NCBI GenBank assembly: GCA_963808545.1 | Contig: CAWEGB010000014.1 | Coordinates: 62,001-126,000 of the forward strand | DNA length: 64,000 nucleotides | Direction: 5' to 3' | From: JACVRW01 sp963808545 | GTDB lineage: Bacteria > Actinomycetota > Thermoleophilia > Solirubrobacterales > Thermoleophilaceae | Part shown: piece by piece, positions 1-9,519 of the stretch | How the letters are laid out: every line of letters starts with the position of its first letter | Position numbering within the stretch: position 1 is the first letter of the stretch | Position numbers and translations under genes: made by a program | The notes under the pieces: generated by a model | Databases searched by the model: none | What the model saw: the letters and a program-made list of their open reading frames with translations, nothing else | What the model was told of the DNA's origin: nothing

Positions 1-1
1 C

Positions 2-1519
2 GGTGGCAACCTCGGAACGGCCGGGACGCTGCGCGCCTCTGGCTCGATCATCGGGCCGACCAACGTGAACGCGACCACCGGCGACACCCGCCCGACTCGG
101 CGCAACTGCCGCGTCTACGACGCAAAGTCGGCGGGACACAATTTCGTCAGCGACCAGTCCTGCGAGCTCCGCCACGCCACCGATCTCTTGGGTCAGGACC
201 CGCGGCTCAGACGGCTCGAGGACGACCCGGTGGGCTTCGTCCTGACGCCGTTCGACGGGAGCCCCGTGCGCGGTCGGATCCCCAGCGGCTCGTGCGTCCC
301 GGCTCTGCCCCGTCCGCTGCCCGCGGGACAGCTGCTGAGAGCGCACGTCGATTGGGACGACGTGCTGGCTCGCGACACCAAGGGAACGCCGCGGGACCGG
401 GGCCTGCCGTGCGACATCGGAGCCGTTCAGTCGCCTCCACCTCCGGCCGAGCCGCCCCCCGCCGCCCGAGCCGCGGCTCGAGCCGGAAGGTCGGACCAGC
501 GCTCGGACACGGGCGGCCGGACTGCCTCGCGCACCAAAGCCATCGCGCACGTGGGTGCGCCGGCCGGCTCGGCGCAATCAGCGCAGCCGCGCCTCATGGT
601 CCTGGCCAGGCAGCTCGGCAGGCTGGACGCGTCAGCCCGGCGCTTCGACCAGCTGCTCGCGTGCACGACCGAGCTTCCGGTCGACCAGGCCGGTGATGTG
701 CGCCACCGCTGGGGCTTTCGCTACGACGAGCGCGACGGCACCGGCATCGACATGCGCACAGCGCTGGTGCGCCACCAGGGCGGCGGCCGGCCCGATCTCC
801 GCCTTCTGCGGCTCGCGCGCAGCCGGCGATGTCTGAGCGCGGCACCGGATCCCAACGGAACGGGCGAGGCCGCGACTGCTACGGCGAGGCGCGCCGGCCG
901 CGGGCTGGACGACCTGGAGCGCCTCGCCGCGCGAGTCGAGCGCCGGACTGAGCGCTTCGACGACTGGGAGTCGTGTCTCACCTGGCTGCCGGTCACCGAG
1001 TCGGGCGACCATGACCAGAACCTCGGCTACGTCCGGCAGCCGAGCACGCCGGCCACGCGCCGCCACGACCCGGCGATCGACATCGACACCGGCGAGTGGG
1101 ACGACCCCGACTACCAGCTGGTGGCGTTCGTCGGCCGAGATCGCCCCTTCGGGCCACGCGAGTGCGAAACCGAGCCCGGAGAGGGGGACTTCCGGCTCCG
1201 AGCAGCCGTCGGGGCTGCGGCCGCACAGTCGGCGGGACGCGCCGAGCGGCTCGAGCGCCTCGAGGAGACGGTGGAGGACCTCGGCGAGCCCGTCGAAGAG
1301 ATCACGCAGTTCGACGAATGCCTGTATACCGTCGGGGCGCAGAGTCGCGCCGGGTACGTCTACCAGGGTCGCCGCGGCTCGCGGGTACGGCGCTCCGCGC
1401 TGTCGTTCGACATGCGCGGCCACAGGCCGGCGCAGCTCGATTTGATGGCGTTTCCTGGCGAGGAGCCACCTCAGATCGAGTGCAACGAGGACGCGGCCGG
1501 TGAGGGAACGGAGGAATAG
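2..1519 (+). CDS. C-terminal part of a choice-of-anchor-Q-like repetitive surface protein with three Cys-containing tail modules (5' truncated by window)
   Basis: The reading frame is open from the first bases, so the N-terminus lies outside the window. The first ~140 residues end in RGLPCDIGAVQ, the usual closing signature of the parallel-beta 'choice-of-anchor Q'/CSLREA surface proteins. A Pro/Ala-rich linker follows. After it come three related modules (roughly residues 200-280, 303-390 and 415-505 of the visible part). Each has a short Leu-rich helical stretch, then an FD...C motif, a GD..G[YF] segment, a run of acidic/Asp positions and, in at least two of them, a second Cys (RECE, IECN). 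The protein is probably secreted and the paired Cys may form disulfides; this is inference. It ends 1 bp before the TTG start of the acyl-CoA dehydrogenase. The family assignment of the first part is moderate; the tail modules are not a family I recognise. Confidence 0.6.
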   Translation, partial: GGNLGTAGTLRASGSIIGPTNVNATTGDTRPTRRNCRVYDAKSAGHNFVSDQSCELRHATDLLGQDPRLRRLEDDPVGFVLTPFDGSPVRGRIPSGSCVPALPRPLPAGQLLRAHVDWDDVLARDTKGTPRDRGLPCDIGAVQSPPPPAEPPPAARAAARAGRSDQRSDTGGRTASRTKAIAHVGAPAGSAQSAQPRLMVLARQLGRLDASARRFDQLLACTTELPVDQAGDVRHRWGFRYDERDGTGIDMRTALVRHQGGGRPDLRLLRLARSRRCLSAAPDPNGTGEAATATARRAGRGLDDLERLAARVERRTERFDDWESCLTWLPVTESGDHDQNLGYVRQPSTPATRRHDPAIDIDTGEWDDPDYQLVAFVGRDRPFGPRECETEPGEGDFRLRAAVGAAAAQSAGRAERLERLEETVEDLGEPVEEITQFDECLYTVGAQSRAGYVYQGRRGSRVRRSALSFDMRGHRPAQLDLMAFPGEEPPQIECNEDAAGEGTEE

Positions 1520-1520
1520 G

Positions 1521-2720
1521 TTGTCCCAGGAGATGCCCTACGAGCACCTCGGTGACGCGCTCGCCACCGACTACTTCCAGGTGCGCGAGCAGTTCACCGA
1601 CGAGCAGTGGGAGCATTTCATCGCCACCCGCCGCTTCGTCGACCACGAGGTGCTCCCGGTGATCAACGAGTACTGGGAGGCAGCCGAGTTGCCGTGGCCG
1701 CTGATCCGCCGCCTCGCCGAGCTGGGCCTGATGGGCGAGGACATTCAGGGCTACGGCTGCCCGGGTATGAGCCCACTCGCGCGCGGCCTCATCAACATGG
1801 AGCTGCACCGCGGCGACGGCAGCCTGGCCACGTTCCTCGGCGTCCAGTCGGGGCTGGCGATGAAGTCGATCGACCTCCTCGGCTCCGAAGAGCAGAAGCA
1901 GCGCTGGCTGCCGGCGATGGCGCGGCTCGAGGCGGTCGGCGCCTTCGCGCTCACCGAACCCGGCCACGGTTCGGACTCGGTCTCGCTCGAGACCAGCGCG
2001 CGCCGCGACGGCGATCACTGGGTGCTCGACGGCGCCAAGCGCTGGATCGGCAACGGGTCGATCGCCGACGTGGTCGTGGTGTGGGCGCGCTCCAGCGAGG
2101 ACGACCAGGTCAAGGCGTTCCTCGTCGAGAAGGACACGACCGGCTTCAGCGCCACCACGATGGAGGGCAAGGGCGTGTCGAGGGCGATCTGGCAGGCCGA
2201 CATCTACCTCGAGGGCGCCCGCGTGCCCGAGGCCTCGCGGCTGCCGGGCGCCGAGCGGTTCAAGGACACAGGCCGCGTGCTCATCACCACACGCACCACC
2301 TGCGCCTGGGGCGCGCTCGGGCACGCCGTCGCCGCCTACGACGCCGCCCTGACCTACAGCAAGCAGCGCGAGCAGTTCACCAAGCCGCTGTGCTCATTTC
2401 AGATCGTCCAGGACCGGCTCGTCAAGATGCTCGCCGAGGTCACCGGCATGCAGCTCTACTGCATGCAACTCGCCCGGCTGGAGGAGGCCGGCCGGCTGAC
2501 CGACACGATCGCCGGCCTGGCCAAGCTCAACAACACCAGCAAGGCGCGGCAGGTCGTCGCGGCCGCGCGCGACCTGCTCGGCGGCAACGGCGTTCTGCTC
2601 GAGAACCACGTCATCCGCCACATGGGCGACATCGAGGTCATGCACACCTACGAAGGCACCGAGACGATGCAGACCCTGATCGTCGGCCGCGACATCACCG
2701 GCGTCAGCGCGTTCGCCTGA
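1521..2720 (+). CDS. acyl-CoA dehydrogenase, glutaryl-CoA-dehydrogenase-like
   Basis: A 399-residue FAD acyl-CoA dehydrogenase, the normal length for the family. It has the N-terminal helical domain, the FAD-contact motif FALTEPGHGSD, the WIGNGS segment, and near the C-terminus RHMGDIEVMHTYEGT...IVGRDITG. The Glu of YEGT (about residue 378) is where the catalytic base sits in glutaryl-CoA and related dehydrogenases, and the RDITG ending is typical of that subgroup. It should oxidise an acyl-CoA thioester and pass electrons to ETF; glutaryl-CoA is the best guess, not proven. I chose the TTG at 1521 because GGAGG lies 6 bp upstream. GTG 1500 and ATG 1533 are in-frame alternatives with poorer ribosome sites. 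Confidence 0.92.
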   Translation: MSQEMPYEHLGDALATDYFQVREQFTDEQWEHFIATRRFVDHEVLPVINEYWEAAELPWPLIRRLAELGLMGEDIQGYGCPGMSPLARGLINMELHRGDGSLATFLGVQSGLAMKSIDLLGSEEQKQRWLPAMARLEAVGAFALTEPGHGSDSVSLETSARRDGDHWVLDGAKRWIGNGSIADVVVVWARSSEDDQVKAFLVEKDTTGFSATTMEGKGVSRAIWQADIYLEGARVPEASRLPGAERFKDTGRVLITTRTTCAWGALGHAVAAYDAALTYSKQREQFTKPLCSFQIVQDRLVKMLAEVTGMQLYCMQLARLEEAGRLTDTIAGLAKLNNTSKARQVVAAARDLLGGNGVLLENHVIRHMGDIEVMHTYEGTETMQTLIVGRDITGVSAFA

Positions 2721-2726
2721 ACGGCT

Positions 2727-4346
2727 GTGGACAACCGCGAGATCGCCGACCGCCTCGACGCCCTGGCGACCTCGCTGGAGCTCGCCGACGGCAACCCGTA
2801 CACGGTCCGCGCCTACCGACGAGCCTCTGACTCGATCCGAGGAGCGGCCGTGCCGGTGGCGGAGCTCGTGCGCTCCGGGCGAGCGCGTGAGCTGCGCGGC
2901 GTCGGGGCGGGGATCGAGGCGCGGCTGCGCGAGCTGGTCGAGACCGGCTCGATCGCCGAGCTCGCGGAGCTGGAGAGCGAGGTGTCACCCGATCTCGTGG
3001 GTCTCGGCCGCTATCTCGGACTCGGGGCGAAGCGCTCCGTGGACCTTGCCCGTGCGCTCGACGTTCGCACCGCGGACGAGCTCCGTGAGGCGGCGGCGGA
3101 GGGGCGGCTGCGGAGCGTGCCCGGGATCGGGCCAAAGATCGAGGCACGGTTGCTCGAGGCGCTGCGCCGTGAAGACGAGCCTCGACCGCCCACCGGGCTC
3201 CTGCTCAACGGCGCCTGGGAGCTGGTGGGAGGGATCGCGGCGGCTTTGGGCGGTGAGCCGGCGGGCGACGTGCGGCGCTGGCGCGACTCGTGCGAGGTGC
3301 TGGCGGTCGTATGCCGGGCGCCGGATCCGGGCCCGGTGCTGGCTCGCTTCGGCGAGCTCCCCCAGATCGTCTCGCTGATCGAGGAGGGCGAGCGGTCGGC
3401 GGTGGGGGTGACCGTCGAGGGCGTGCCGGTGGAGCTCATCGCCGCAGAGCCGGAGCGATTCGGCACCGCCCTCGTTCGCGCGACCGGCTCGCCCGCGTAC
3501 GTCGAGGCGCTCGAGCCGCTGCCGGACGCGCCCGACGAGGACGCCCTCTACCGCGCCCTGGGCGTACCCTGGTGTCCGCCCGAGCTGCGCGAGGAATCGT
3601 TCCGCGGCGAGGCGCCGGCACTGCTCCAGCCCAGGGACATCCGCGGCGACCTCCATTGCCACACCACCTGGTCGGACGGGCGCGAGAGTGTCGAGGGCAT
3701 GGCTCGCGCCGCCATCGAGCGCGGCTACGACTACCTCGCGATCTGTGACCACACACCCGCGGTCGGTGCCGTCCGCGGGCTCACCCCGGACGACGTGCGC
3801 CGCCAGGCGCTGGAGATCGCCCACGCCAACGAGCTGCTCGCCCCGTTTCGCGTCCTGCGCGGGATCGAGTGCGACATCCTCCCCGACGGCCGGCTCGACC
3901 TTCCCGACGACGTGCTGGCCGAGCTCGACTGGGTGCAGGTGAGCGTCCACGGCGGGCAGCGAATGCCCGGCCCGGAGATGACGAAGCGGGTCGTGGAGGC
4001 GCTGCGCAACCCGTACGCACGCTGCCTGAGCCACCCCAAGGGCCGCTACATCAACCGGCGACCCGAGAACGCCCTCGACATGGAGCGGCTGTTCGAGGTC
4101 GCACTCGAGGAGGGCGTCGCCCTGGAGGTCAACGGACTGCCGAGCCGCCTCGATCTTCGCGGTGAGCACGTCCGCGACGCCCTGGCCGCCGGCCTCCAGG
4201 TGGTCTGCTCGACCGACGCCCACTCACCGGCCGGCCTCGGCAACATGGCGCTGTCGGTGGCCACGGCGCGCCGAGGCTGGGCCACGGCGGCGGACGTGCT
4301 CAACACGCGGCGCCTGGAATCGATTCTCGATGGAAGGGCCGGCTGA
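2727..4346 (+). CDS. PolX-family protein with intact PHP phosphoesterase domain and degenerate polymerase active site
   Basis: A 539-residue protein with the domain order of bacterial DNA polymerase X: an N-terminal helix-hairpin-helix region (residues 1-150, with RGVGAGIEARL and VPGIGPKIEARL), a palm/nucleotidyltransferase-like region (about 160-290) and a C-terminal PHP domain (about 303-535). The PHP metal motifs are present: GDLHCHTTWSDG (H310, H312), ICDH (D341, H342), GIECD (E381), VHGG (H408), SHPKGR (H436) and STDAH (D497, H499). The palm should carry GS.RR..T..D.D and a later vD; here it reads AGDVRRWRDSCEVLAVV (residues 179-195) and VPVELI (E236), so all three catalytic aspartates appear lost. 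It is most likely a PHP phosphoesterase/nuclease with a DNA-binding HhH module. GTG start, 6 bp after the dehydrogenase stop. Confidence 0.88.
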   Translation: MDNREIADRLDALATSLELADGNPYTVRAYRRASDSIRGAAVPVAELVRSGRARELRGVGAGIEARLRELVETGSIAELAELESEVSPDLVGLGRYLGLGAKRSVDLARALDVRTADELREAAAEGRLRSVPGIGPKIEARLLEALRREDEPRPPTGLLLNGAWELVGGIAAALGGEPAGDVRRWRDSCEVLAVVCRAPDPGPVLARFGELPQIVSLIEEGERSAVGVTVEGVPVELIAAEPERFGTALVRATGSPAYVEALEPLPDAPDEDALYRALGVPWCPPELREESFRGEAPALLQPRDIRGDLHCHTTWSDGRESVEGMARAAIERGYDYLAICDHTPAVGAVRGLTPDDVRRQALEIAHANELLAPFRVLRGIECDILPDGRLDLPDDVLAELDWVQVSVHGGQRMPGPEMTKRVVEALRNPYARCLSHPKGRYINRRPENALDMERLFEVALEEGVALEVNGLPSRLDLRGEHVRDALAAGLQVVCSTDAHSPAGLGNMALSVATARRGWATAADVLNTRRLESILDGRAG

Positions 4347-4378
4347 CTCCGACGGCTGGTCATGCGAACCTGCCGCAG

Positions 4379-4888
4379 GTGTCCCGACGGCTCTCCTTCG
4401 ATCCCATCGCCGAGGCGCGACGCCAGTGGAACAGGCACTGGGGTCGTGCGGCAACCCCGTCCATGAGCGCGGTCACGTCGATCATGCGCGCACACCAGAT
4501 CCTGATGGCCAGGCTCAACGAGATCCTCGAGCCGTACGACCTGACCTTCTCGCGCTACGAGGCACTCATGCTCCTGTACTACAGCCGAGAGGGGCGGCTC
4601 CCCCTCGGCAAGATGGGCGATCGCCTTCAGGTGCATCGGACCAGCGTGACCAACACCGTCGATGCCCTCGAGCGGCTCGGCCTGGCGGCGCGCCGGGCCC
4701 ACGAGCAGGATCGACGAACGACCCTGGCCGAGATAACGAGCCGCGGCCGCGAGGTCGCCGAGCGGGCCACTCAGGCCCTGAACGATGCGCGCTTCGGCAC
4801 CTCACCGTTGGGGCGCGACGACCTGGCGGCGCTCACCACGGTCCTCGAGCGCATTCGTGTCGACGAGGGGGACTTCCGCTTGTCTTGA
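4379..4888 (+). CDS. MarR family transcriptional regulator
   Basis: A 169-residue winged-helix regulator. The MarR pattern is clear: a dimerisation helix (residues ~30-50), an HTH around LGKMGDRLQVHRTSVTNTVD, the following helix ALERLGLAAR, and the wing with the family motif EQDRRTTLAEITSRGRE. It presumably binds DNA as a dimer and responds to an aromatic or CoA-linked ligand, as many MarR proteins do. It sits between the PolX-like gene and the mutase gene on the same strand, with only 37 bp before the mutase ATG, so it may control the mutase-fgd-dodecin stretch. GTG start; no strong ribosome site is visible. Confidence 0.9.
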   Translation: MSRRLSFDPIAEARRQWNRHWGRAATPSMSAVTSIMRAHQILMARLNEILEPYDLTFSRYEALMLLYYSREGRLPLGKMGDRLQVHRTSVTNTVDALERLGLAARRAHEQDRRTTLAEITSRGREVAERATQALNDARFGTSPLGRDDLAALTTVLERIRVDEGDFRLS

Positions 4889-4925
4889 CCGGACCCCCGG
4901 TATATGCGACCTTCCTACTATCGGA

Positions 4926-6590
<1,665 letters not shown>

Positions 6591-7616
6591 ATGCGGTTCG
6601 GATACAAGGCGTCGGCCGAGCAGTTCGGGCCGCGGGAGCTTCTCGAGTTCTCCGTGCTGGCGGAGCAGGTGGGCTTCGACACCATCGCGGTGTCCGACCA
6701 CTTCCAGCCCTGGCGCCACAACACGGGCCATGCCCCCAGCGCGCTCGTATGGCTGGGGGCACTGGGACAGGTCACCGAGCGGGCGACCATGGTCACGAGC
6801 GCGCTGACGCCAACCCTCCGCTACCACCCGTCGATCATCGCCCAGGCGTTCGGCACGCTCGGAGTCCTCAACCCCGGCCGAGTGATCCTGGGCGCGGGCA
6901 CCGGCGAGTCGATGAACGAGACGCCGGCGACCATGATGGATTGGCCGGGCCCCAAGGAGCGCCGCATGCGCCTCGCCGAGGCGATCGAGCTGATCCGGCA
7001 GCTCTGGTCTGAGGAGCGTGTGACCTTCGAGGGCGAGTACTACCAAACGCGCCAAGCCACGATCTACGACCGCCCCGGCGACCAGGTTCCGATCTACGTG
7101 GCCGCATCGGGCCCGCTCGCCGCCAAGCTCGCCGGCCGCGCCGGCGATGGCTTCATCTGCACGAGTGGCAAGCCCTCAGAGCTCTACGAGGAGCTGCTCG
7201 GCAAGGTGCGCGAGGGGGCGGAGGGCGCCGGCCGCGACCCGGAGGCCATCGACCGCATGATCGAGATCAAGGTCTCCTACGACCGCGACGCCGAGCTCGC
7301 GCGGACCAACTGCCGCTGGTGGGCGGCGCTGGCGCTGTCGGGCGAGGAGAAGAGTGGCGTCGAGGACCCGCTCGAGCTGGAACGCCTCGCCGACGCCAAC
7401 CTCGATCGCGCCCACACCCGCTTCATCGTCACGAATGACCCTGACGAGTGCGCCGAGCGAATCCGCGCCTACGTGGAGCTCGGGTTCACTCGTCTCGTCT
7501 TCCACGGTCCGGGGTCCGATCAACGACGCTTCCTCGAGCAGTTCTCGGAGGATGTCCTGCCGCTCCTGCGCGAGCGCTTCGGGGCGCCATATAGTGCCCC
7601 GATCATTGGGTCGTAG
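6591..7616 (+). CDS. fgd: F420-dependent glucose-6-phosphate dehydrogenase
   Basis: A 341-residue LLM-superfamily enzyme that closely follows the mycobacterial FGD sequence from end to end: GYKASAEQF, VSDHFQPWRH, RVILGAGTGESMNE, AGRAGDGFICTSGK, MIEIKVSYD and LVFHGPGSDQRRFLE. The catalytic positions correspond: H37 (Mtb His40), W41 (Trp44) and E106 (Glu109). It oxidises glucose-6-phosphate to 6-phosphogluconolactone while reducing coenzyme F420, giving F420H2 for oxidoreductases such as the one at 9520. The ATG follows the mutase stop codon with no gap, implying translational coupling. The pairing with an acyl-CoA mutase is unusual. Confidence 0.93.
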   Translation: MRFGYKASAEQFGPRELLEFSVLAEQVGFDTIAVSDHFQPWRHNTGHAPSALVWLGALGQVTERATMVTSALTPTLRYHPSIIAQAFGTLGVLNPGRVILGAGTGESMNETPATMMDWPGPKERRMRLAEAIELIRQLWSEERVTFEGEYYQTRQATIYDRPGDQVPIYVAASGPLAAKLAGRAGDGFICTSGKPSELYEELLGKVREGAEGAGRDPEAIDRMIEIKVSYDRDAELARTNCRWWAALALSGEEKSGVEDPLELERLADANLDRAHTRFIVTNDPDECAERIRAYVELGFTRLVFHGPGSDQRRFLEQFSEDVLPLLRERFGAPYSAPIIGS

Positions 7617-7637
7617 CAATCGGCGATGGGAGAACAG

Positions 7638-7853
7638 ATGACTGACGGCGTGTACCGCGTTACCGAGGTGATCGGCACCAGCAGCGAGTCGTGGGAGGCG
7701 GCGGCCCGCAACGCCGTCGAGACGGCAGGCAAGACCGTGCGCGACCTGCGTATCGCCGAGGTGATCCGCCAGGACGTGACCATCGAGAACGGTGGCGTGA
7801 GCAGCTACCGGGTCCGTCTCGGGATCTCGTTCAAGTACGACTCCAACGACTGA
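7638..7853 (+). CDS. dodecin family flavin-binding protein
   Basis: A 71-residue protein with the dodecin pattern: VYRVTEVIGTS, ESWEAAARNAV, TVRDLRIAEVI, D..IE.G.V..YRVRLGISFKY. Dodecins assemble into hollow dodecamers that store or buffer flavins (FMN, riboflavin) or CoA. I chose ATG 7638 because GGGAG lies 5 bp upstream; an earlier in-frame ATG at 7626 lacks a good ribosome site. It follows fgd by 21 bp and fits a flavin/F420 redox context. Confidence 0.9.
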   Translation: MTDGVYRVTEVIGTSSESWEAAARNAVETAGKTVRDLRIAEVIRQDVTIENGGVSSYRVRLGISFKYDSND

Positions 7854-7878
7854 TCGGAGCGTTCACGCCGGCAGCGGC

Positions 7879-8601
7879 ATGGAGGTCCTGGAGCTCTGGC
7901 GCTACCCGGTCAAGTCGCTCCAGGGCGAGCAGCTCGCCGAGGTCGAGATCGGGCAAGGCGGGCTACAGGGAGACCGGCGCTTTGCGCTGTACGACGTGGA
8001 GACCGGCCTCGGGCTGACCGCGCGTCGGGTGCCCGAGTTGTTGTTCGCGTCGGCGAGCCTCGCCGACGACGGCACGGTGCACATCACCCTGCCCGACGGC
8101 ACGCCGGCTGACGATGACGACGCCCTGTCGGCATGGCTCGGCCGTGCGGTGACCCTGCGCTCGGCCGAGGAAGATGTTGCGCTGCGCTACGAGAACGTCG
8201 TCGACTTCGAGCACGAGCGGGGCAGCGAGTGGACGGAGTTCACCGGGGCGGCGGGACCGTTCCACGATTCGGCCGACTTCCGGGTGTCGCTCGTGTCGCA
8301 GACGACGATCGGCTCCTGGGACCGGCGCCGGTTTCGCTCCAACGTGCTGCTTGACGGCGAGGGCGAGGACGGGTTGGTGGGGCGGAGAGTAGCTCTGGGG
8401 GACGCGCTCCTCGACGTGGGGGAACGGATCGAGCGATGCGTGATGACCACGCGACCCCAGCCCGGTGGGATCGAGCGCGACCTGCAGGTGCTGCGCACCA
8501 TCGCGCGTGAGCGCGACGCCCGTCTCGCGGTGGGAGGACTCGTCAGCCGGCCGGGCACCGTGAGGGTGGGCGACGCTCTGAGGGAGCAGCCCGCAGCGTA
8601 G
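7879..8601 (+). CDS. MOSC domain-containing protein
   Basis: A 240-residue protein with an N-terminal beta-barrel (MOSC_N: LELWRYPVKSLQGE, GDRRFALYD) and a C-terminal MOSC domain: RFRSNVLLDGEGEDGLVGRRVALGDALLDVGERIERCVMTT and RPGTVRVGDAL. The conserved Cys in ERCVMTT is the residue thought to bind sulfur or the molybdenum-cofactor sulfur in this family. Related proteins (mARC/YcbX-like) act on N-hydroxylated compounds or carry sulfur, but the substrate here is unknown. It starts 25 bp after dodecin and precedes the sigma-factor gene by 10 bp, so one forward operon is plausible. Confidence 0.88.
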   Translation: MEVLELWRYPVKSLQGEQLAEVEIGQGGLQGDRRFALYDVETGLGLTARRVPELLFASASLADDGTVHITLPDGTPADDDDALSAWLGRAVTLRSAEEDVALRYENVVDFEHERGSEWTEFTGAAGPFHDSADFRVSLVSQTTIGSWDRRRFRSNVLLDGEGEDGLVGRRVALGDALLDVGERIERCVMTTRPQPGGIERDLQVLRTIARERDARLAVGGLVSRPGTVRVGDALREQPAA

Positions 8602-8611
8602 TCTGCCGCCG

Positions 8612-9253
8612 GTGAACCGGGAGGCCCTGCTCGACGACGACGCGCAGGTGGTCGCCGCGCTGAAGCGCGGTGACGACGACGTGTTCGGCCTGTTGATGGA
8701 CGAGTGGGACTCGTCGATGTTGCGGCTGGCGATGGTCTACGTGCCCAGCCGCGCGGTCGCCGAGGAGGTGCTGCAGGAGACGTGGCTCGGCGTGATCCGC
8801 GGGATCGACCGGTTCGAGGGACGCTCGTCGCTGAAGACGTGGGTGTACCGGATCCTGGTCAATACGGCCAAGACGCGGGGGACCCGCGAGAAGCGCAGCC
8901 TTCCCTTCTCGTCGGTGGCCGACGACTCCGGCATCGATCCGGACCGCTTCTATCCCGACACCGAGACCCGCTACCCCGGGCACTGGGCGCTCGGCCCCAG
9001 CCAGTGGCCGACTCCCGAGGAGGGACTGCTCGCGGGCGAGACCCAGGACGTCATCGGAGCCGCCATCGCCGACCTGCCGGTGCGCCAGCGCGAGGTGATT
9101 ACGATGCGGGACGTGGAGGGAGCGACGGCCGACGAGTGCTGCTCGGTCCTCGAGCTGACCGAGGGCAACCAGCGGGTTCTCCTCCATCGCGCGCGCACGA
9201 AGGTCCGCGCGGCCCTCGAGCGTTACTTCGGCGCGACCGAGGAGGTCCGGTGA
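8612..9253 (+). CDS. ECF-type RNA polymerase sigma factor
   Basis: A 213-residue sigma-70 ECF protein. Region 2 is visible at residues ~24-88 (FGLLMDEWDSSMLRLAMVY, AEEVLQETWLGVIRGIDRFEGRSSLKTWVYRI) and region 4 near the C-terminus (ADLPVRQREVITMRDVEGATADECCSVLEL, NQRVLLHRARTKVR). The linker between regions 2 and 4 is long (about 70 residues, with DRFYPDTETRYPGHWALGPSQWPTPEE), as in ECF groups partnered with ZAS anti-sigma factors. GTG start. Its stop overlaps the GTG of the anti-sigma gene, so the two are translationally coupled. Confidence 0.92.
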   Translation: MNREALLDDDAQVVAALKRGDDDVFGLLMDEWDSSMLRLAMVYVPSRAVAEEVLQETWLGVIRGIDRFEGRSSLKTWVYRILVNTAKTRGTREKRSLPFSSVADDSGIDPDRFYPDTETRYPGHWALGPSQWPTPEEGLLAGETQDVIGAAIADLPVRQREVITMRDVEGATADECCSVLELTEGNQRVLLHRARTKVRAALERYFGATEEVR

Positions 9254-9498
9254 GCCGGCCCGAGGAGATGAGCTGCCGCGAGCTGGTGGAGCGCGTGACG
9301 GACTATCTCGAGGGACGCCTGGACCAGCACGAGGTGGGGCGGCTGGAAGCCCACCTCGCCGATTGCGAGTACTGCGCCACGTACGTCGAGCAGTTCGGCA
9401 CGACGATGAGCGCGCTGCGCAACCTCGAAGAGCTCTCCATGAGCTCGGAGACCCGGGAGGAGCTCCTCGAGGCCTTCCGCGGCCGGCGCGCGCCGTGA
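9250..9498 (+). CDS. ZAS-type zinc-finger anti-sigma factor (soluble)
   Basis: An 82-residue acidic protein with EMSCRELVERVTDYLEGRL followed by HLADCEYC (H35, C39, C42), the HxxxCxxC zinc motif of ZAS anti-sigma factors. It has no membrane segment, so it would act in the cytoplasm, holding the sigma factor at 8612 and perhaps releasing it on thiol oxidation or zinc loss. GTG at 9250 overlaps the sigma stop (GTGA); ATG 9268 is a possible shorter start. Gene order sigma then ZAS is typical. Confidence 0.82.
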   Translation: MSRPEEMSCRELVERVTDYLEGRLDQHEVGRLEAHLADCEYCATYVEQFGTTMSALRNLEELSMSSETREELLEAFRGRRAP

Positions 9499-9500
9499 GC

Positions 9501-9519
9501 CCGAGACACGCGTTCTCGG
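9501..9519. terminator. hairpin between convergent anti-sigma and LLM oxidoreductase genes
   Basis: CCGAGA and TCTCGG form a 6-bp perfect stem around a 7-nt loop and exactly fill the 21-bp gap between the two converging stop codons. There is no U-tract. A weak bidirectional terminator is plausible. Confidence 0.4.

Noticed and set aside
632..1423. Long open frame on the minus strand inside the surface protein gene
   Set aside because: High GC gives many antisense open frames; its translation is low-complexity Arg/Ala/Val text without a family, and the plus-strand frame has recognisable repeats.
2985..4223. 412-codon minus-strand frame opposite the PolX-like gene
   Set aside because: No domain motifs; the plus strand encodes clear PHP motifs.
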